A stretch of 64,000 bases of DNA. It comes from Vibrio comitans (lineage in GTDB: Bacteria; Pseudomonadota; Gammaproteobacteria; Enterobacterales; Vibrionaceae). This document shows positions 1 to 8,805 of this stretch, piece after piece (position 1 is the first letter of the stretch; every line of letters begins with the position of its first letter). The stretch is taken from the NCBI GenBank assembly GCA_024346835.1, contig AP024867.1, positions 806,001-870,000 on the forward strand, in the 5' to 3' direction. The translations under genes were made by a program, and so were the position numbers. The notes below the pieces were generated by a model that saw only the letters and a program-made list of their open reading frames with translations, was not told the DNA's origin and did not search any database.

Positions 1-51
1 AACAAGATCGAAACTATCCAAATAGAACTAAAAGCGCGTGCAGCGGTTTAA
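1..51 (+). CDS. 3' end of an upstream gene (partial)
   Basis: An open frame enters the window at base 1 and stops at TAA 49-51, giving a C-terminal tail [16 protein letters not shown]. It ends 25 bases before the GH94 phosphorylase start, on the same strand, so it is probably the preceding gene of the same operon. Sixteen residues are too few to name the product. A glycan-use gene is likely only by association. Confidence 0.5.
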   Translation, partial: NKIETIQIELKARAAV

Positions 52-76
52 AAATAATAACGAAAGGCTAAGCAAA

Positions 77-2434
77 ATGTTGATTACAACCAAACAAAAT
101 GGCGAACGAGTAGAGCTTTTGAGTCCAACAGAGATGCCCAAGGCTTCAGGGTTTCTGTGGAACAAACAGATGATGATTCAGGTAAATTGTCGTGGTTACG
201 CAACCGCACAATTTATGCAGCCAGAGCCTGCAAAATACATGCATGCTCCAAACCTTGAAGCGAAGAGCTTCATGCAGCCCGAGCAACCGTATTTTGCTCA
301 TCACCCTGGGCGCTTCTTCTACATTAAGGACGAAGAGACGGGTGAAATCTTCTCGGCGCCTTATGAGCCGGTAAGAGCAAAGTTAGATCAGTATTGCTTC
401 TCATTGGGGCAGTCGGATATCCAATGGCAGATTGAACATCTTGGTATCGAAGTTGAGCTGTGTCTTAGCTTGCCAGAAGATGACGTGGTAGAGCTTTGGC
501 AGCTAAAGGTGAAAAACGTTTCAGGGCGTGCTAGAAAGCTCAGCGTTTACCCTTATTTTCCAATCGGTTACATGAGCTGGATGAATCAGTCTGCCAAGTA
601 CCGTCAAGACCTTGGTGGCGTAGTGGCAAGCTGTATAACGCCTTATCAAAAGGTAGCTGACTACTTTAAGAATAAAGACCTGAAAGATAAGACGTTCTTC
701 CTTCATGATAGAGCGCCTACGTCTTATGAGACTATTCGCGAAGTGTTTGAAGGTGAGGGTGGTTTGCACAACCCTACAGGTGTCCAGCAAAGCAGATTAG
801 ACAATGGTGATGCCTTGTATGAGACGCCTACTGCAGCTTTGCAATACCAAATGGTTTTAGATACCGACCAGCAAGAGAACTATCGATTTTTGTTAGGTCC
901 AGCGTTTGATGATGCTGAGATTGCGAACAAACGTGATCGTTACTTTGCGGATACTGATTTTGCGAATACAAAAGAGAAATACGCTGCCTATGTGGCTCAA
1001 GGCAAGGGCAGCATTGAGATAAACACACCTGATACTCAACTAAATGAGTTTGTGAATAGCTGGCTTCCAAGGCAGATGTTCTATCACGGCGATGTGAACC
1101 GCCTAAGTACCGATCCGCAAACACGTAACTACATTCAAGATGCGATGGGTATGGTGTATATCAAGCCAGATGTGACTCGTGCTGCATTTTTGCATGCACT
1201 CGCACAGCAGGAGGAGTCAGGAGCTATTCCTGATGGCATTTTGCTAACCGAAGAAGCCGAACTTAAATACATCAACCAGATCCCGCATACGGATCACTGT
1301 ATTTGGTTCCCAGTTTGCTTGCGCGCTTATCTTGATGAAACCAATGATTATGCGATCTTTGATCAACCCGTTCAGCAGTTCAAAGGCACTGAATCTAAGA
1401 CTGCCTTTGAGCGTATTACCAATGCCATGCGCTGGCTGTTCAACGAGCGTGATCGTCGAGGCCTGAGCTATATCGCGCAAGGGGACTGGTGTGACCCAAT
1501 GAATATGGTGGGTTACAAAGGTAAAGGGGTATCAGGATGGCTATCTATGGCCGCAGCTTATGCACTGAACATTTGGTCTGATATCTGTAAGCAACTAGGC
1601 GAGAACGAACTCTCAGCTGAATTTAAGAGCAATGCCGAGGCCCTGAATGAAGCAGTGAACAAGCACATCTGGGATGGCGACTGGTACGCGCGTGGTATCA
1701 CCGACGATGATGTGGTATTCGGCACCAGTAAAGATGAAGAAGGCCGTATTTTCCTTAACCCACAAAGCTGGGCAATCTTAGCCAATACGGCAGATGCAGA
1801 AAAACGACAAAAGATGATTCAGCAAGTTGAGCAGCAGCTAGAAACGCCTTACGGGGTGATGATGTTGGCGCCAAGCTTTACTGGAATGCGAGATGATGTT
1901 GGTCGTGTAACGCAAAAGCATCCTGGCTCGGCGGAAAATGGTAGCGTTTATAACCACGCAGCGATTTTCTATATCTTCAGCCTCTATCAAGCGGGTGAAA
2001 CCGATCGCGCATTTAAGCTAATGTCGCAGATGCTGACAGGGCCAGATGAGGCCGATTATGTTCAACGCGGCCAGCTTCCGGTGTTCATCCCTAACTACTA
2101 TCGCGGTGCGTACTATCAGTTCCCAAGAACGGCAGGTCGTTCAAGCCAGTTGTTTAACACCGGCACGGTTTCTTGGGTTTACCGTTGTATCGTTGAAGGC
2201 TTGTATGGCTTGAAGGGTACTGAGCGTGGCTTATCTATTGAACCTCAACTCCCTGCCGATTGGGATAATGCTAGCGCGGTTCGTAGTTTCCGTGGGGCAA
2301 CCTTTGAAGTGACAATTGAGAGAGCTGATGTGACGCAAACCGAGGTGAGCGTTGATGGAGTGCCACTATCATCAAATATTCTCGAAGACATTGAGGCAGG
2401 AAAAACCTATAAAGTTAAGGTGTTGATTGCTTAG
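77..2434 (+). CDS. GH94 phosphorylase, probably cellobionic acid phosphorylase
   Basis: A 785-residue cytoplasmic enzyme of glycoside hydrolase family 94, which splits beta-glucosides with phosphate to give alpha-glucose 1-phosphate. The central GDWCDPMN motif places the catalytic Asp at residue 473, and there is an N-terminal beta-sandwich, a helical linker and an (alpha/alpha)6 barrel. The N-terminal stretch [20 protein letters not shown] and the length of about 785 match what I recall of cellobionic acid (4-O-beta-glucosyl-gluconate) phosphorylase more than chitobiose or cellobiose phosphorylase. That assignment is from memory, so GH94 is firm and the substrate is tentative. The ATG at 77 is preferred over one at 38 because AAGG lies 9 bases ahead of it and the length then fits the family. 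Cleavage would yield gluconate, which suits the sugar-acid theme of this region. A hairpin terminator follows. Confidence 0.85.
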   Translation: MLITTKQNGERVELLSPTEMPKASGFLWNKQMMIQVNCRGYATAQFMQPEPAKYMHAPNLEAKSFMQPEQPYFAHHPGRFFYIKDEETGEIFSAPYEPVRAKLDQYCFSLGQSDIQWQIEHLGIEVELCLSLPEDDVVELWQLKVKNVSGRARKLSVYPYFPIGYMSWMNQSAKYRQDLGGVVASCITPYQKVADYFKNKDLKDKTFFLHDRAPTSYETIREVFEGEGGLHNPTGVQQSRLDNGDALYETPTAALQYQMVLDTDQQENYRFLLGPAFDDAEIANKRDRYFADTDFANTKEKYAAYVAQGKGSIEINTPDTQLNEFVNSWLPRQMFYHGDVNRLSTDPQTRNYIQDAMGMVYIKPDVTRAAFLHALAQQEESGAIPDGILLTEEAELKYINQIPHTDHCIWFPVCLRAYLDETNDYAIFDQPVQQFKGTESKTAFERITNAMRWLFNERDRRGLSYIAQGDWCDPMNMVGYKGKGVSGWLSMAAAYALNIWSDICKQLGENELSAEFKSNAEALNEAVNKHIWDGDWYARGITDDDVVFGTSKDEEGRIFLNPQSWAILANTADAEKRQKMIQQVEQQLETPYGVMMLAPSFTGMRDDVGRVTQKHPGSAENGSVYNHAAIFYIFSLYQAGETDRAFKLMSQMLTGPDEADYVQRGQLPVFIPNYYRGAYYQFPRTAGRSSQLFNTGTVSWVYRCIVEGLYGLKGTERGLSIEPQLPADWDNASAVRSFRGATFEVTIERADVTQTEVSVDGVPLSSNILEDIEAGKTYKVKVLIA

Positions 2435-2478
2435 CTTTCGTAATGCTTGATTTCGCTTGAGTTAGTCAATGCGTTTAG

Positions 2479-2507
2479 CGCCCTTGCTATATAAGCAGGG
2501 GCGTTTT
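2479..2507 (+). terminator. Intrinsic terminator of the GH94 operon
   Basis: A 10-bp stem (2479-2488 with 2494-2503, one G-U pair), a 5-base loop and a TTTT run lie about 45 bases after the phosphorylase stop. Confidence 0.8.
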
Positions 2508-2578
2508 GCGTTCAGATGTTGGAGTGATTCAAACGATAGAACTGCCTAAGTTCTGCAGTACATTTGCGATTTGAGTCT

Positions 2579-3454
2579 TTAGCGATTCTTAAACTTTTTC
2601 ATTTCTTTTATGAAGAAATCCATCGCAGGGTTCAGTGCTTTTTGTTTTTGCCAGATAAGGTTTGTTGTCCACTGAGATATGCTATCAGTGCTTTCTTGAT
2701 ATAGCTCTACCTCCCCATTTTGCAATGCTTCTTCACAGGTAAACCGCGGTAAGTAACCCCAACCTACACCTGCCTTAATTAAGTTTAGAATTTGAATACC
2801 ACTGTTGGAGAGCATGTATCTATGGCTTGATACATCGGCGTTACGCATACCGATATCGTCTAGAAATGAAAGGCTTAGCTGCAGTTTATCGTTTAACGCG
2901 TCTATATCCACTGCTGTTGGTACTGACCAGTTAGTGGGTATCACCCTTACCACATCGAATGAGTAGGCTTTTTCCATCGCTAATTCATCATGAAGATAAA
3001 CGGTATTAAAAATCAGACCAATATCGACAGTCCCGGAAAGCACGGCACTTTTTATCTGCATAGTGTCATTGCTTTGCACTTTTAAGGAAATGTGCGGGTA
3101 GGTTTGCAAAAGTTGGGCGAGAAGTTGGTCGATTTGACTGTCTAGCAAACCACTATCAATAGCAATGGTTAGCTTGTCGGGTATGCCTTGCAGAATGCTC
3201 TCCACATTGGCATCAAACAACGCAGACTCTTTTAGCATAGCAATGGCAGACTTATAAAGCTGTTCACCTTCGGGGGTTACCTCTAATGAGCGAGGGTGTC
3301 GGATAAAGAGCTCTAACCCTGTATCGATTTCTAGCGTGTTGATTTGTTCACGAATAGTAGAAACGTGTTTACCAACCTGCCTGGCGGCCTGTGCCATTCC
3401 TTTATTGTCCACGGTGGCGACAAAAGCTCTAAGTTGATCTAACGAAACGGACAT
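2579..3454 (-). CDS. LysR-family transcriptional regulator
   Basis: A 291-residue LysR-type regulator. Residues 1-65 form the winged helix (SLDQLRAFVATVDNKGMAQA then a VSTIREQI recognition helix), and the rest is the periplasmic-binding-like effector domain starting near residue 90 (PDKLTIAIDSGLL). It is transcribed divergently from the acylase gene at 3584 with 129 bases between them, the usual LysR arrangement for control of the neighbour plus autoregulation. The inducer cannot be read from the sequence; bile acids, acyl amides or quorum signals are possibilities given the target. No odd features. Confidence 0.9.
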   Translation of the reverse strand: MSVSLDQLRAFVATVDNKGMAQAARQVGKHVSTIREQINTLEIDTGLELFIRHPRSLEVTPEGEQLYKSAIAMLKESALFDANVESILQGIPDKLTIAIDSGLLDSQIDQLLAQLLQTYPHISLKVQSNDTMQIKSAVLSGTVDIGLIFNTVYLHDELAMEKAYSFDVVRVIPTNWSVPTAVDIDALNDKLQLSLSFLDDIGMRNADVSSHRYMLSNSGIQILNLIKAGVGWGYLPRFTCEEALQNGEVELYQESTDSISQWTTNLIWQKQKALNPAMDFFIKEMKKFKNR

Positions 3455-3583
3455 ACAGTTCCTTTGCTGAGTTACACACTTTCAGAGGGGATTTACCTAG
3501 TCTTAGCAACTTTGGGATATGCATTTAATAGTAATAATAGACTCATTCCTAGAGAGTAACTATTCAAAAGAAGTGAGACTATT

Positions 3584-4657
3584 ATGAAATCTTTCAAACT
3601 AAACAAAATTGCTACAGTGGCATTGGCAGCAGCTTCATTAGCTGCAGCTGTAGGTACAGCAAGCGCATGCTCACGTTTCACGCTAGATACACCACACGGT
3701 GTTTCTACAGTTCGTTCTTTAGATTGGGGCGACCAGTTGGGCAACGTCGCTCAAGTTAACCCAGTAGGTATAGACAATGCTTCAGAAACACCGAGCTATA
3801 AAAATGCGATGCAATGGACGACTAAATACCATGCGATATCTCAGATGGAATGGGACGTATTCCATGGTGTTGCATCAGATGCAATTAACTCTGAAGGCCT
3901 AGCTGCATCATTACTTTATATGAACGATTCAAAAGAGTTCATTAAAGACTATAAAGATACTGGCGCACCAGCAGTAAGTTTCCTTGATGTGATTCGTTAT
4001 ATCACGGAGACATATTCAACAACCGAAGAGGCTGTTGAAGCATTTAACAACAATGAATGGCAAATTGCATGGGCTGACGGTCTGCATGGGGCTTTACATG
4101 GCTTACATATCTCTATTCAAGATAAAAGCGGTGACATTGCTCTGATGCAGCTTAACGAAGGTGGCAAGATGGTAGTGCACCGTGGCGATACATCAAGTGA
4201 CCTGCGTGTAATGGCGAATGCCCCTCTTCAGCAAGATCATCGAGAATACGTTGCCAAAGTGGACCTTAACGACCTAAAAGCTAAAGACATTCCAAGTTCA
4301 ATTAGCTCTGCTGACCGTAACCTTCGTGGTTTATTTAACACCCAGCACATAGAGTTCAAAGAAGATGCAAGCTGGGCACAAACTCGCGGAAAGCTACTGA
4401 GTACGTACAACGCTGGAAACCTAATCCCACAAGATCTTGTTGACCCCACCAACGATGCAACCTACGCAACTTGGACCCAGTTTACCTATAACCACGATAA
4501 TGGTGACTTCTTGTTCACTAACTACGACACTCGCACTCAGATTGGTTACAACTTTAGCGAAACGCTAAACTTCACCAAAACAATGTGTGCAGATACAGTA
4601 CAGCAGGCAAACGGCGGCCTAAGCAAAGCAGTGTTTACTGAATGTGCTACTCACTAA
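3584..4657 (+). CDS. Choloylglycine hydrolase / penicillin V acylase family, periplasmic
   Basis: A 357-residue Ntn-hydrolase that cuts a linear amide bond (conjugated bile salt, penicillin V or, in several Gram-negative members, acyl-homoserine lactone). Residues 1-28 are a clear signal peptide ending ASA, and cleavage exposes Cys29 as the N-terminal nucleophile. Arg and Asp at mature positions 16 and 19 (VRSLDWG) fit the family active site. Export to the periplasm is typical of Gram-negative members and unlike the cytoplasmic bile-salt hydrolases of Firmicutes. The gene is monocistronic, divergent from LysR and closed by a strong terminator. Family assignment is firm; substrate is open. Confidence 0.88.
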   Translation: MKSFKLNKIATVALAAASLAAAVGTASACSRFTLDTPHGVSTVRSLDWGDQLGNVAQVNPVGIDNASETPSYKNAMQWTTKYHAISQMEWDVFHGVASDAINSEGLAASLLYMNDSKEFIKDYKDTGAPAVSFLDVIRYITETYSTTEEAVEAFNNNEWQIAWADGLHGALHGLHISIQDKSGDIALMQLNEGGKMVVHRGDTSSDLRVMANAPLQQDHREYVAKVDLNDLKAKDIPSSISSADRNLRGLFNTQHIEFKEDASWAQTRGKLLSTYNAGNLIPQDLVDPTNDATYATWTQFTYNHDNGDFLFTNYDTRTQIGYNFSETLNFTKTMCADTVQQANGGLSKAVFTECATH

Positions 4658-4708
4658 TGTCTTAGGTTTGTAAGAAATTTTGCGAACTAGATGATTTCTA
4701 TAAAGTTT

Positions 4709-4740
4709 AATGCCACCCGATTTAGGGTGGCATTACTTTT
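4709..4740 (+). terminator. Intrinsic terminator after the acylase gene
   Basis: A perfect 10-bp stem, AATGCCACCC (4709-4718) with GGGTGGCATT (4725-4734), a 6-base loop, and ACTTTT. A near-identical copy lies at 33865-33896 after the porin gene. Confidence 0.8.
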
Positions 4741-4764
4741 TGGTAATTCTATATTTGATAAGTT

Positions 4765-5142
4765 TTAGATCGGTTGTAGTTGTTGATCTCTAGCTTGTAG
4801 TTGCGGTGCAAAAGCAAGTTTATCGGCTGACATTTTTTCGCCATTCGGCATCATAATATGAGTCACAGCCCAAACTATGCAACCTAGTGGCAGGTTGAAC
4901 AGAACACGGCTTTGCGTAAACAAAGAACCTTCGTTATGGGCTGGGCTAATAGCTAGAGCCTCGCCTTTCCAGTGCTTAAGTAATGTCTGGTAATCAATTG
5001 ATAAATCTAAAGACAGTAGCTCTGGTTCTACGTCTTTGATTATTTGCATCTTTATAGTCGTAGAAGCGCCTTTCGGCTCTAACCACAGCCTATGTGGAAT
5101 GTTTGAATCCTGCCACGGCAACATTTTCTTTTCATTGTTCAT
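4765..5142 (-). CDS. Uncharacterised 125-residue protein, probably UxuR-controlled
   Basis: An open frame of 125 codons. The ATG at 5142 is favoured over one at 5154 because GGAG sits six bases before it. There is no signal peptide and no membrane helix, so it should be cytoplasmic. I do not recognise the family. The layout of a GASTTIKMQ segment followed by an SRVLFNLPLGCIVWAVTHIM strand pair with a final proline loosely recalls the chorismate-lyase/UTRA ligand-binding fold, which is speculation. A UxuR-like operator lies 42 bases upstream of the start, so a role in uronate use is a fair guess. It stands alone, convergent with the acylase gene. Confidence 0.65.
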   Translation of the reverse strand: MNNEKKMLPWQDSNIPHRLWLEPKGASTTIKMQIIKDVEPELLSLDLSIDYQTLLKHWKGEALAISPAHNEGSLFTQSRVLFNLPLGCIVWAVTHIMMPNGEKMSADKLAFAPQLQARDQQLQPI

Positions 5143-5183
5143 AGTCTTCTCCATTTTGTGTTGTTTAATTCTTACTGTTTAAT

Positions 5184-5195
5184 TTGGTATGCCAA
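5184..5195. promoter_or_regulatory. UxuR/ExuR-like operator
   Basis: TTGGTATGCCAA, one base off the palindrome TTGGTATACCAA that is the core of the known UxuR/ExuR site. It lies 42 bases upstream of the 125-residue gene, in a position to block its promoter. Confidence 0.6.
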
Positions 5196-5534
5196 TATCG
5201 CATTGGTTCAATTTTAAATCTACAAATGCAACCAAGTATTCTCAAAAATGTGATAAACACCAACTATGTTGAGCAGCTATAGATACTGTTTGATTCGGTA
5301 GGTGTTGATAGTCCAACACTCAATAATTCCTTTATATACAAGGGGTATAGAAAGATAAAAAGTAGTGAACTATTTTTCATCAAGTGATATGTGCATGCTG
5401 GTGAGGTATAGGATTTGTTAAAATCTAGCGGATATCTGTTCTGTATATTGGTATTCTTAAGCTATGATTTGCCCTAAATATGATTAGGTATTATGTGATC
5501 AGATAGACAATGATAAGGGTTTTTATTCGTTTAT

Positions 5535-5550
5535 CATGATTTGGATCACC
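5535..5550. promoter_or_regulatory. Candidate CRP site
   Basis: CATGA-N6-TCACC against the CRP consensus TGTGA-N6-TCACA, about 100 bases upstream of the first MocA gene. It has three mismatches in the ten core bases, so it is weak; catabolite control of the cluster is the inference. Confidence 0.35.
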
Positions 5551-5650
5551 AATTACCATTACTCACCTTGAATCTGTACACCAATTTTATTTAAATGAAT
5601 ACCAACACAGTGAGACACCTAAAAAACATAATCTAATGAAGGAAAAAATA

Positions 5651-6835
5651 ATGACTGTACGAATTGGTATTATTGGTATTGGCCAGCAAGGCTCTATGTA
5701 CGCTTCAGTAATGAAAAATGGCACTTTCATGGGTATGGAGATTGGAACCGTTGAAGGTCTTGAGCTTGGTGCGGTGTGTGATAATAGTGATGAGCGCAAA
5801 GCATGGGCGGAGAAAGAACTTCCTGGAGTACCTTTCTTCAGTGACCACATTGAAATGCTAGACAGTGGTTTGATTGATGCTGTGCTAGTTGTTACTCCTC
5901 ACTACCATCATCCAGTAATGGCAATGGATGCGATGGAACGTGATCTGCATGTTCTTTGTGATAAGCCAGCGGGTGTTTATACCAAAAAAGTAAAAGAAAT
6001 GAACGCTATGGCCGAAACAAAGCCACATCTGAAGTTTGCGATGATGTTCAACCAACGTATGAATCCACTGTACCTGAAATTAAAGGAACTCATGGACAGC
6101 AACGTCATTGGTGAAATTCGTCGAACTAATTGGCTGATTACTACGTGGTGGCGCCCTGAAGGCTATTATCAAATGAGTGATTGGCGTGCAACTTGGGGGG
6201 GCGAAGGTGGCGGTGTTCTTATCAACCAAGCTCCACACCAAATAGATCTTTGGCAATGGCTGTGTGGCATGCCAACTAAAGTATCGGCAAAAGCAGCATA
6301 CGGTAGCCATCGCAATATCGCAGTAGAAGATGATGTAACAGCGGTTGTTGAATATGAAAATGGTGCAACGGGTTCATTTATTACCTGTGTTCACGATTTA
6401 GTCGGCACCGATAGATTCGAAATCCTTGGTGACAAAGGCAAGATTGTTGTGGAAGACAGCAAGAAAATTATCTTAAAAACTTTGGATGAGTCGGAATCAG
6501 AAATCAGTAAGAATTTATCATTTGAAGATATGAAGCGCCTATTCATGGGTGGCGGTATTGGAGATGTGATTACTGAAGAAGTCATTGAATTTGAGAATGT
6601 TTGGGGTTTACAACATTTCGATGTACTCAAGAACTTTGCTGCAGCAATCACTGAAGGCGCAGAGCTTGTTGCCCCAGGCTCTGAAGGTATCAATGCACTG
6701 AGTATTACCAATGCAATGCACCTTTCTAGCTGGTTAGGTGAAGAGGTTTCTTTGCCAATTGATGAAGAGCTGTACTTCGAGAAGCTTCAAGAGAAGATCG
6801 AAGAAGAAAAGCTAGCTAAAGTACAGGAGGCGTAG
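5651..6835 (+). CDS. Gfo/Idh/MocA-family NAD(P)-dependent oxidoreductase, copy 1
   Basis: A 394-residue cytoplasmic dehydrogenase. The Rossmann motif GIIGIGQQG is at residues 6-14, the CDKPAGV segment near residue 105 carries the family EKP-type lysine, and the C-terminal alpha/beta domain has GGGVLINQAPHQIDLWQWL with the expected catalytic His. Such enzymes oxidise a sugar hydroxyl, often C3 of a glycoside or uronate derivative. The ATG at 5651 is chosen because AAGGA lies eight bases ahead; an in-frame ATG at 5636 lacks this. It starts a run of four genes, the next beginning two bases after the stop, so coupling with the TIM-barrel partner is likely. The exact substrate is unknown. Confidence 0.88.
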   Translation: MTVRIGIIGIGQQGSMYASVMKNGTFMGMEIGTVEGLELGAVCDNSDERKAWAEKELPGVPFFSDHIEMLDSGLIDAVLVVTPHYHHPVMAMDAMERDLHVLCDKPAGVYTKKVKEMNAMAETKPHLKFAMMFNQRMNPLYLKLKELMDSNVIGEIRRTNWLITTWWRPEGYYQMSDWRATWGGEGGGVLINQAPHQIDLWQWLCGMPTKVSAKAAYGSHRNIAVEDDVTAVVEYENGATGSFITCVHDLVGTDRFEILGDKGKIVVEDSKKIILKTLDESESEISKNLSFEDMKRLFMGGGIGDVITEEVIEFENVWGLQHFDVLKNFAAAITEGAELVAPGSEGINALSITNAMHLSSWLGEEVSLPIDEELYFEKLQEKIEEEKLAKVQEA

Positions 6836-6837
6836 TT

Positions 6838-7704
6838 ATGTCTAAACCTCAAATTGCTGTACAAATGATGATGCTGGCTGGCAAAGTCAAAGAGCTAGGT
6901 GTCTATGAAACACTGAAAACGTTAAAAGAGATGGGCTTTAATGCTGTAGAAATATCACAAGTAGATATGTCAGAAGAGAACGTAGCTGAGATGGAAAGAG
7001 CAGTCTACGAACTAGAGATGAATATTTGTTCTTTGAGTGCTTATACAGCACAAATTCATCCATCGTTCCCTGTAGACTCTTTCGATCTTCACTTTGACAA
7101 GATTGTTTCTGATGCAAAGCGTTTGGACGTAAGTTATTTACGCATTGGCTCTTTACCTTTCACTCATTATGGCCAACCAGAGAAGTTTATTGAGTTTGCC
7201 AAAGAAATGGATATGTGGGGTGCCAAGCTACGTGAATACGGTATTAAGCTTTTCTATCATAACCACCACTGTGAGTTCGATAAAGTAGATGGCAAGGTTC
7301 TTTTTGAACATTTAGTTGAAAATACTTCGGCAGAGAATATCGGCTTCGAGATTGATGTGCATTGGATTCAACGTGCCGGTCTTAACCCTGCAAAATTTAT
7401 TAAGAAGATGGCTGGCCGCGCAGAGCTTGTTCACCTTAAAGACTATCGAATTGCTACGCCTTCTCAGGAAGATCTGATGGGTTCTTTAGCTAAAGGCGAT
7501 ATGAATCTATTTTTCAATACGATTCAATTTGCAGAGATAGGTGAAGGCAATTTGGACTTTAAGGAAATCATCGACGCGTGTGAAGAATCAAATGTCCGTT
7601 ATTTACCGATCGAACAAGACGATACATATGGAAGAGATCCATTTGAGTCTTTACAAATCAGCATGGATAACCTGAAGAAAATGGGATACGCAGATTACTT
7701 TTAA
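6838..7704 (+). CDS. Xylose-isomerase-like TIM-barrel enzyme, copy 1
   Basis: A 288-residue protein of the sugar phosphate isomerase/epimerase superfamily (AP endonuclease 2 fold). Metal and substrate residues can be seen in FYHNHHCEF (residues 139-147), EIDVHWIQRAG, VHLKDY and IEQDDTYGRDPF, in the family order. Family members act as isomerases, dehydratases or 3-keto-glycoside eliminases. An AGGAGG ribosome-binding site and a two-base gap tie it to the MocA gene in front, so it probably acts on the oxidised product of that enzyme. The sequence reads like Firmicutes members of the family, which hints at transfer, though that is an impression and not a test. Confidence 0.85.
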   Translation: MSKPQIAVQMMMLAGKVKELGVYETLKTLKEMGFNAVEISQVDMSEENVAEMERAVYELEMNICSLSAYTAQIHPSFPVDSFDLHFDKIVSDAKRLDVSYLRIGSLPFTHYGQPEKFIEFAKEMDMWGAKLREYGIKLFYHNHHCEFDKVDGKVLFEHLVENTSAENIGFEIDVHWIQRAGLNPAKFIKKMAGRAELVHLKDYRIATPSQEDLMGSLAKGDMNLFFNTIQFAEIGEGNLDFKEIIDACEESNVRYLPIEQDDTYGRDPFESLQISMDNLKKMGYADYF

Positions 7705-7722
7705 TTAAACAAGTGCTCTGTA

Positions 7723-7754
7723 AATAGGTGTTGATATTTATATTAGCACCTATT
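7723..7754 (+). repeat. Intercistronic hairpin between the two MocA/TIM-barrel pairs
   Basis: AATAGGTG (7723-7730) pairs with CACCTATT (7747-7754), and the inside (TGATAT with ATATTA) extends the stem. No T-run follows, so it is more likely an mRNA-stability or processing element, or an operator, than a terminator. Confidence 0.5.
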
Positions 7755-7798
7755 AGTCCACTTTAAATACAATAAATAAAAATTTATGAGAGAACTTT

Positions 7799-8785
7799 AT
7801 GCTAAGAGTTGGTGTTATTGGATGTGGCGCAATTTCTGTTATTCACTTTGATGCGATATTAAAGAATCAAGATGCTCAGTTAGTGAGTGTATGCGATATT
7901 AACCTTGAAGTACTAGATAAAACAACAAGTAAATATTCATGTAATGGCTATGTTGATTATTCAGAAATGATTTCAAGTGAAAGTTTAGATGTTGTTCATA
8001 TTTGTACACCTCATTATTTGCATAAAGAGATGATTGTTAAAGCAATTGGTCTAAATATCAATGTAGTCACTGAAAAACCTGTTGTTATGAATATGCTAGA
8101 AGCACAGGAGGTCGAATGCGCTTTGGCTAATTCTGAAGCTAAGCTTGCTGTATCTTTCCAAAATCGTTACAACCCAACTTCAGTAGTTATGCGAGAGTAT
8201 GTGGATAATGAGGTGCTAGGTCAATTGGTCGGCATCAAGGGTTTTGTTACTTGGCAGAGAGAACCTGAAAGTTACTATGCGAATAGCGAATGGCGAGGTA
8301 AATATGCTACCGAAGGCGGTAGTTTGGTCATCAACCAAGCCATCCATACTATTGATTTAATTCAGTGGTTAGGTGGAGAACTCACTAAGGTAGACGGCAG
8401 TTATTCAACTAAGGCGTTTCAAGAATATATCGAGACTGATGATACGGCAGAGATATATTTTGAGTTTTCAAATGGAGCTAAAGGATTGTTCTATGGTACC
8501 AATGCCTACTCTACAAATTCTCCTGTAGAAATGGAATTGCACTTCGAAAAGGGTCTTCTCAAGTACATGTTAGGTAAATTGTTTTTGGTTGACCAAGAAG
8601 GTGAGTTAAAAGAATTAGCTCGTGATTTCTTACCAGGTAAGACAGGAAAGAACTACTGGGGAGCAAGTCATGAAAAAGCAATTAATGCCTTCTACCAAGC
8701 ATTTACTGCGGGTGGTGATTATATAGATTTAGTCGAATCAATAACCGCTATTGATATTATTAGCCAGTTAAAAAAAGCCAACTGA
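7799..8785 (+). CDS. Gfo/Idh/MocA-family oxidoreductase, copy 2
   Basis: A 328-residue paralogue of the enzyme at 5651 with a shorter C-terminal part. It has GVIGCGAIS at residues 5-13, the TEKPVVMN lysine motif near 98, and GGSLVINQAIHTIDLIQWLGG in the second domain. The start is ATG at 7799 with GAGAG just ahead. The base composition looks clearly more A/T-rich than the uxu genes. It is followed after 20 bases by a second TIM-barrel gene, repeating the pair order of copy 1. Sequence identity to copy 1 is low outside the motifs, so this is an old duplication or separate recruitment, and a different step or substrate is likely. Confidence 0.87.
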   Translation: MLRVGVIGCGAISVIHFDAILKNQDAQLVSVCDINLEVLDKTTSKYSCNGYVDYSEMISSESLDVVHICTPHYLHKEMIVKAIGLNINVVTEKPVVMNMLEAQEVECALANSEAKLAVSFQNRYNPTSVVMREYVDNEVLGQLVGIKGFVTWQREPESYYANSEWRGKYATEGGSLVINQAIHTIDLIQWLGGELTKVDGSYSTKAFQEYIETDDTAEIYFEFSNGAKGLFYGTNAYSTNSPVEMELHFEKGLLKYMLGKLFLVDQEGELKELARDFLPGKTGKNYWGASHEKAINAFYQAFTAGGDYIDLVESITAIDIISQLKKAN

Positions 8786-8805
8786 GTTTACTATTAGAGA
8801 ATATT

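Larger units (their letters stand above)
5143..5650. other. Divergent intergenic region, about 510 bases
   Basis: AT-rich and without a convincing gene. It holds a full UxuR-like palindrome near the 125-residue gene, a CRP-like site at 5535-5550, and two half-sites (ATTGGTAT near 5447 and ATACCAA near 5600) on the side of the MocA gene. It must carry the promoters of both divergent units. Confidence 0.6.

Noticed and set aside
5441..5610. UxuR half-sites near 5447 and 5600 as operators of the MocA gene
   Set aside because: Each has only one half of the palindrome, which is expected by chance in AT-rich DNA, so they are not listed as sites.
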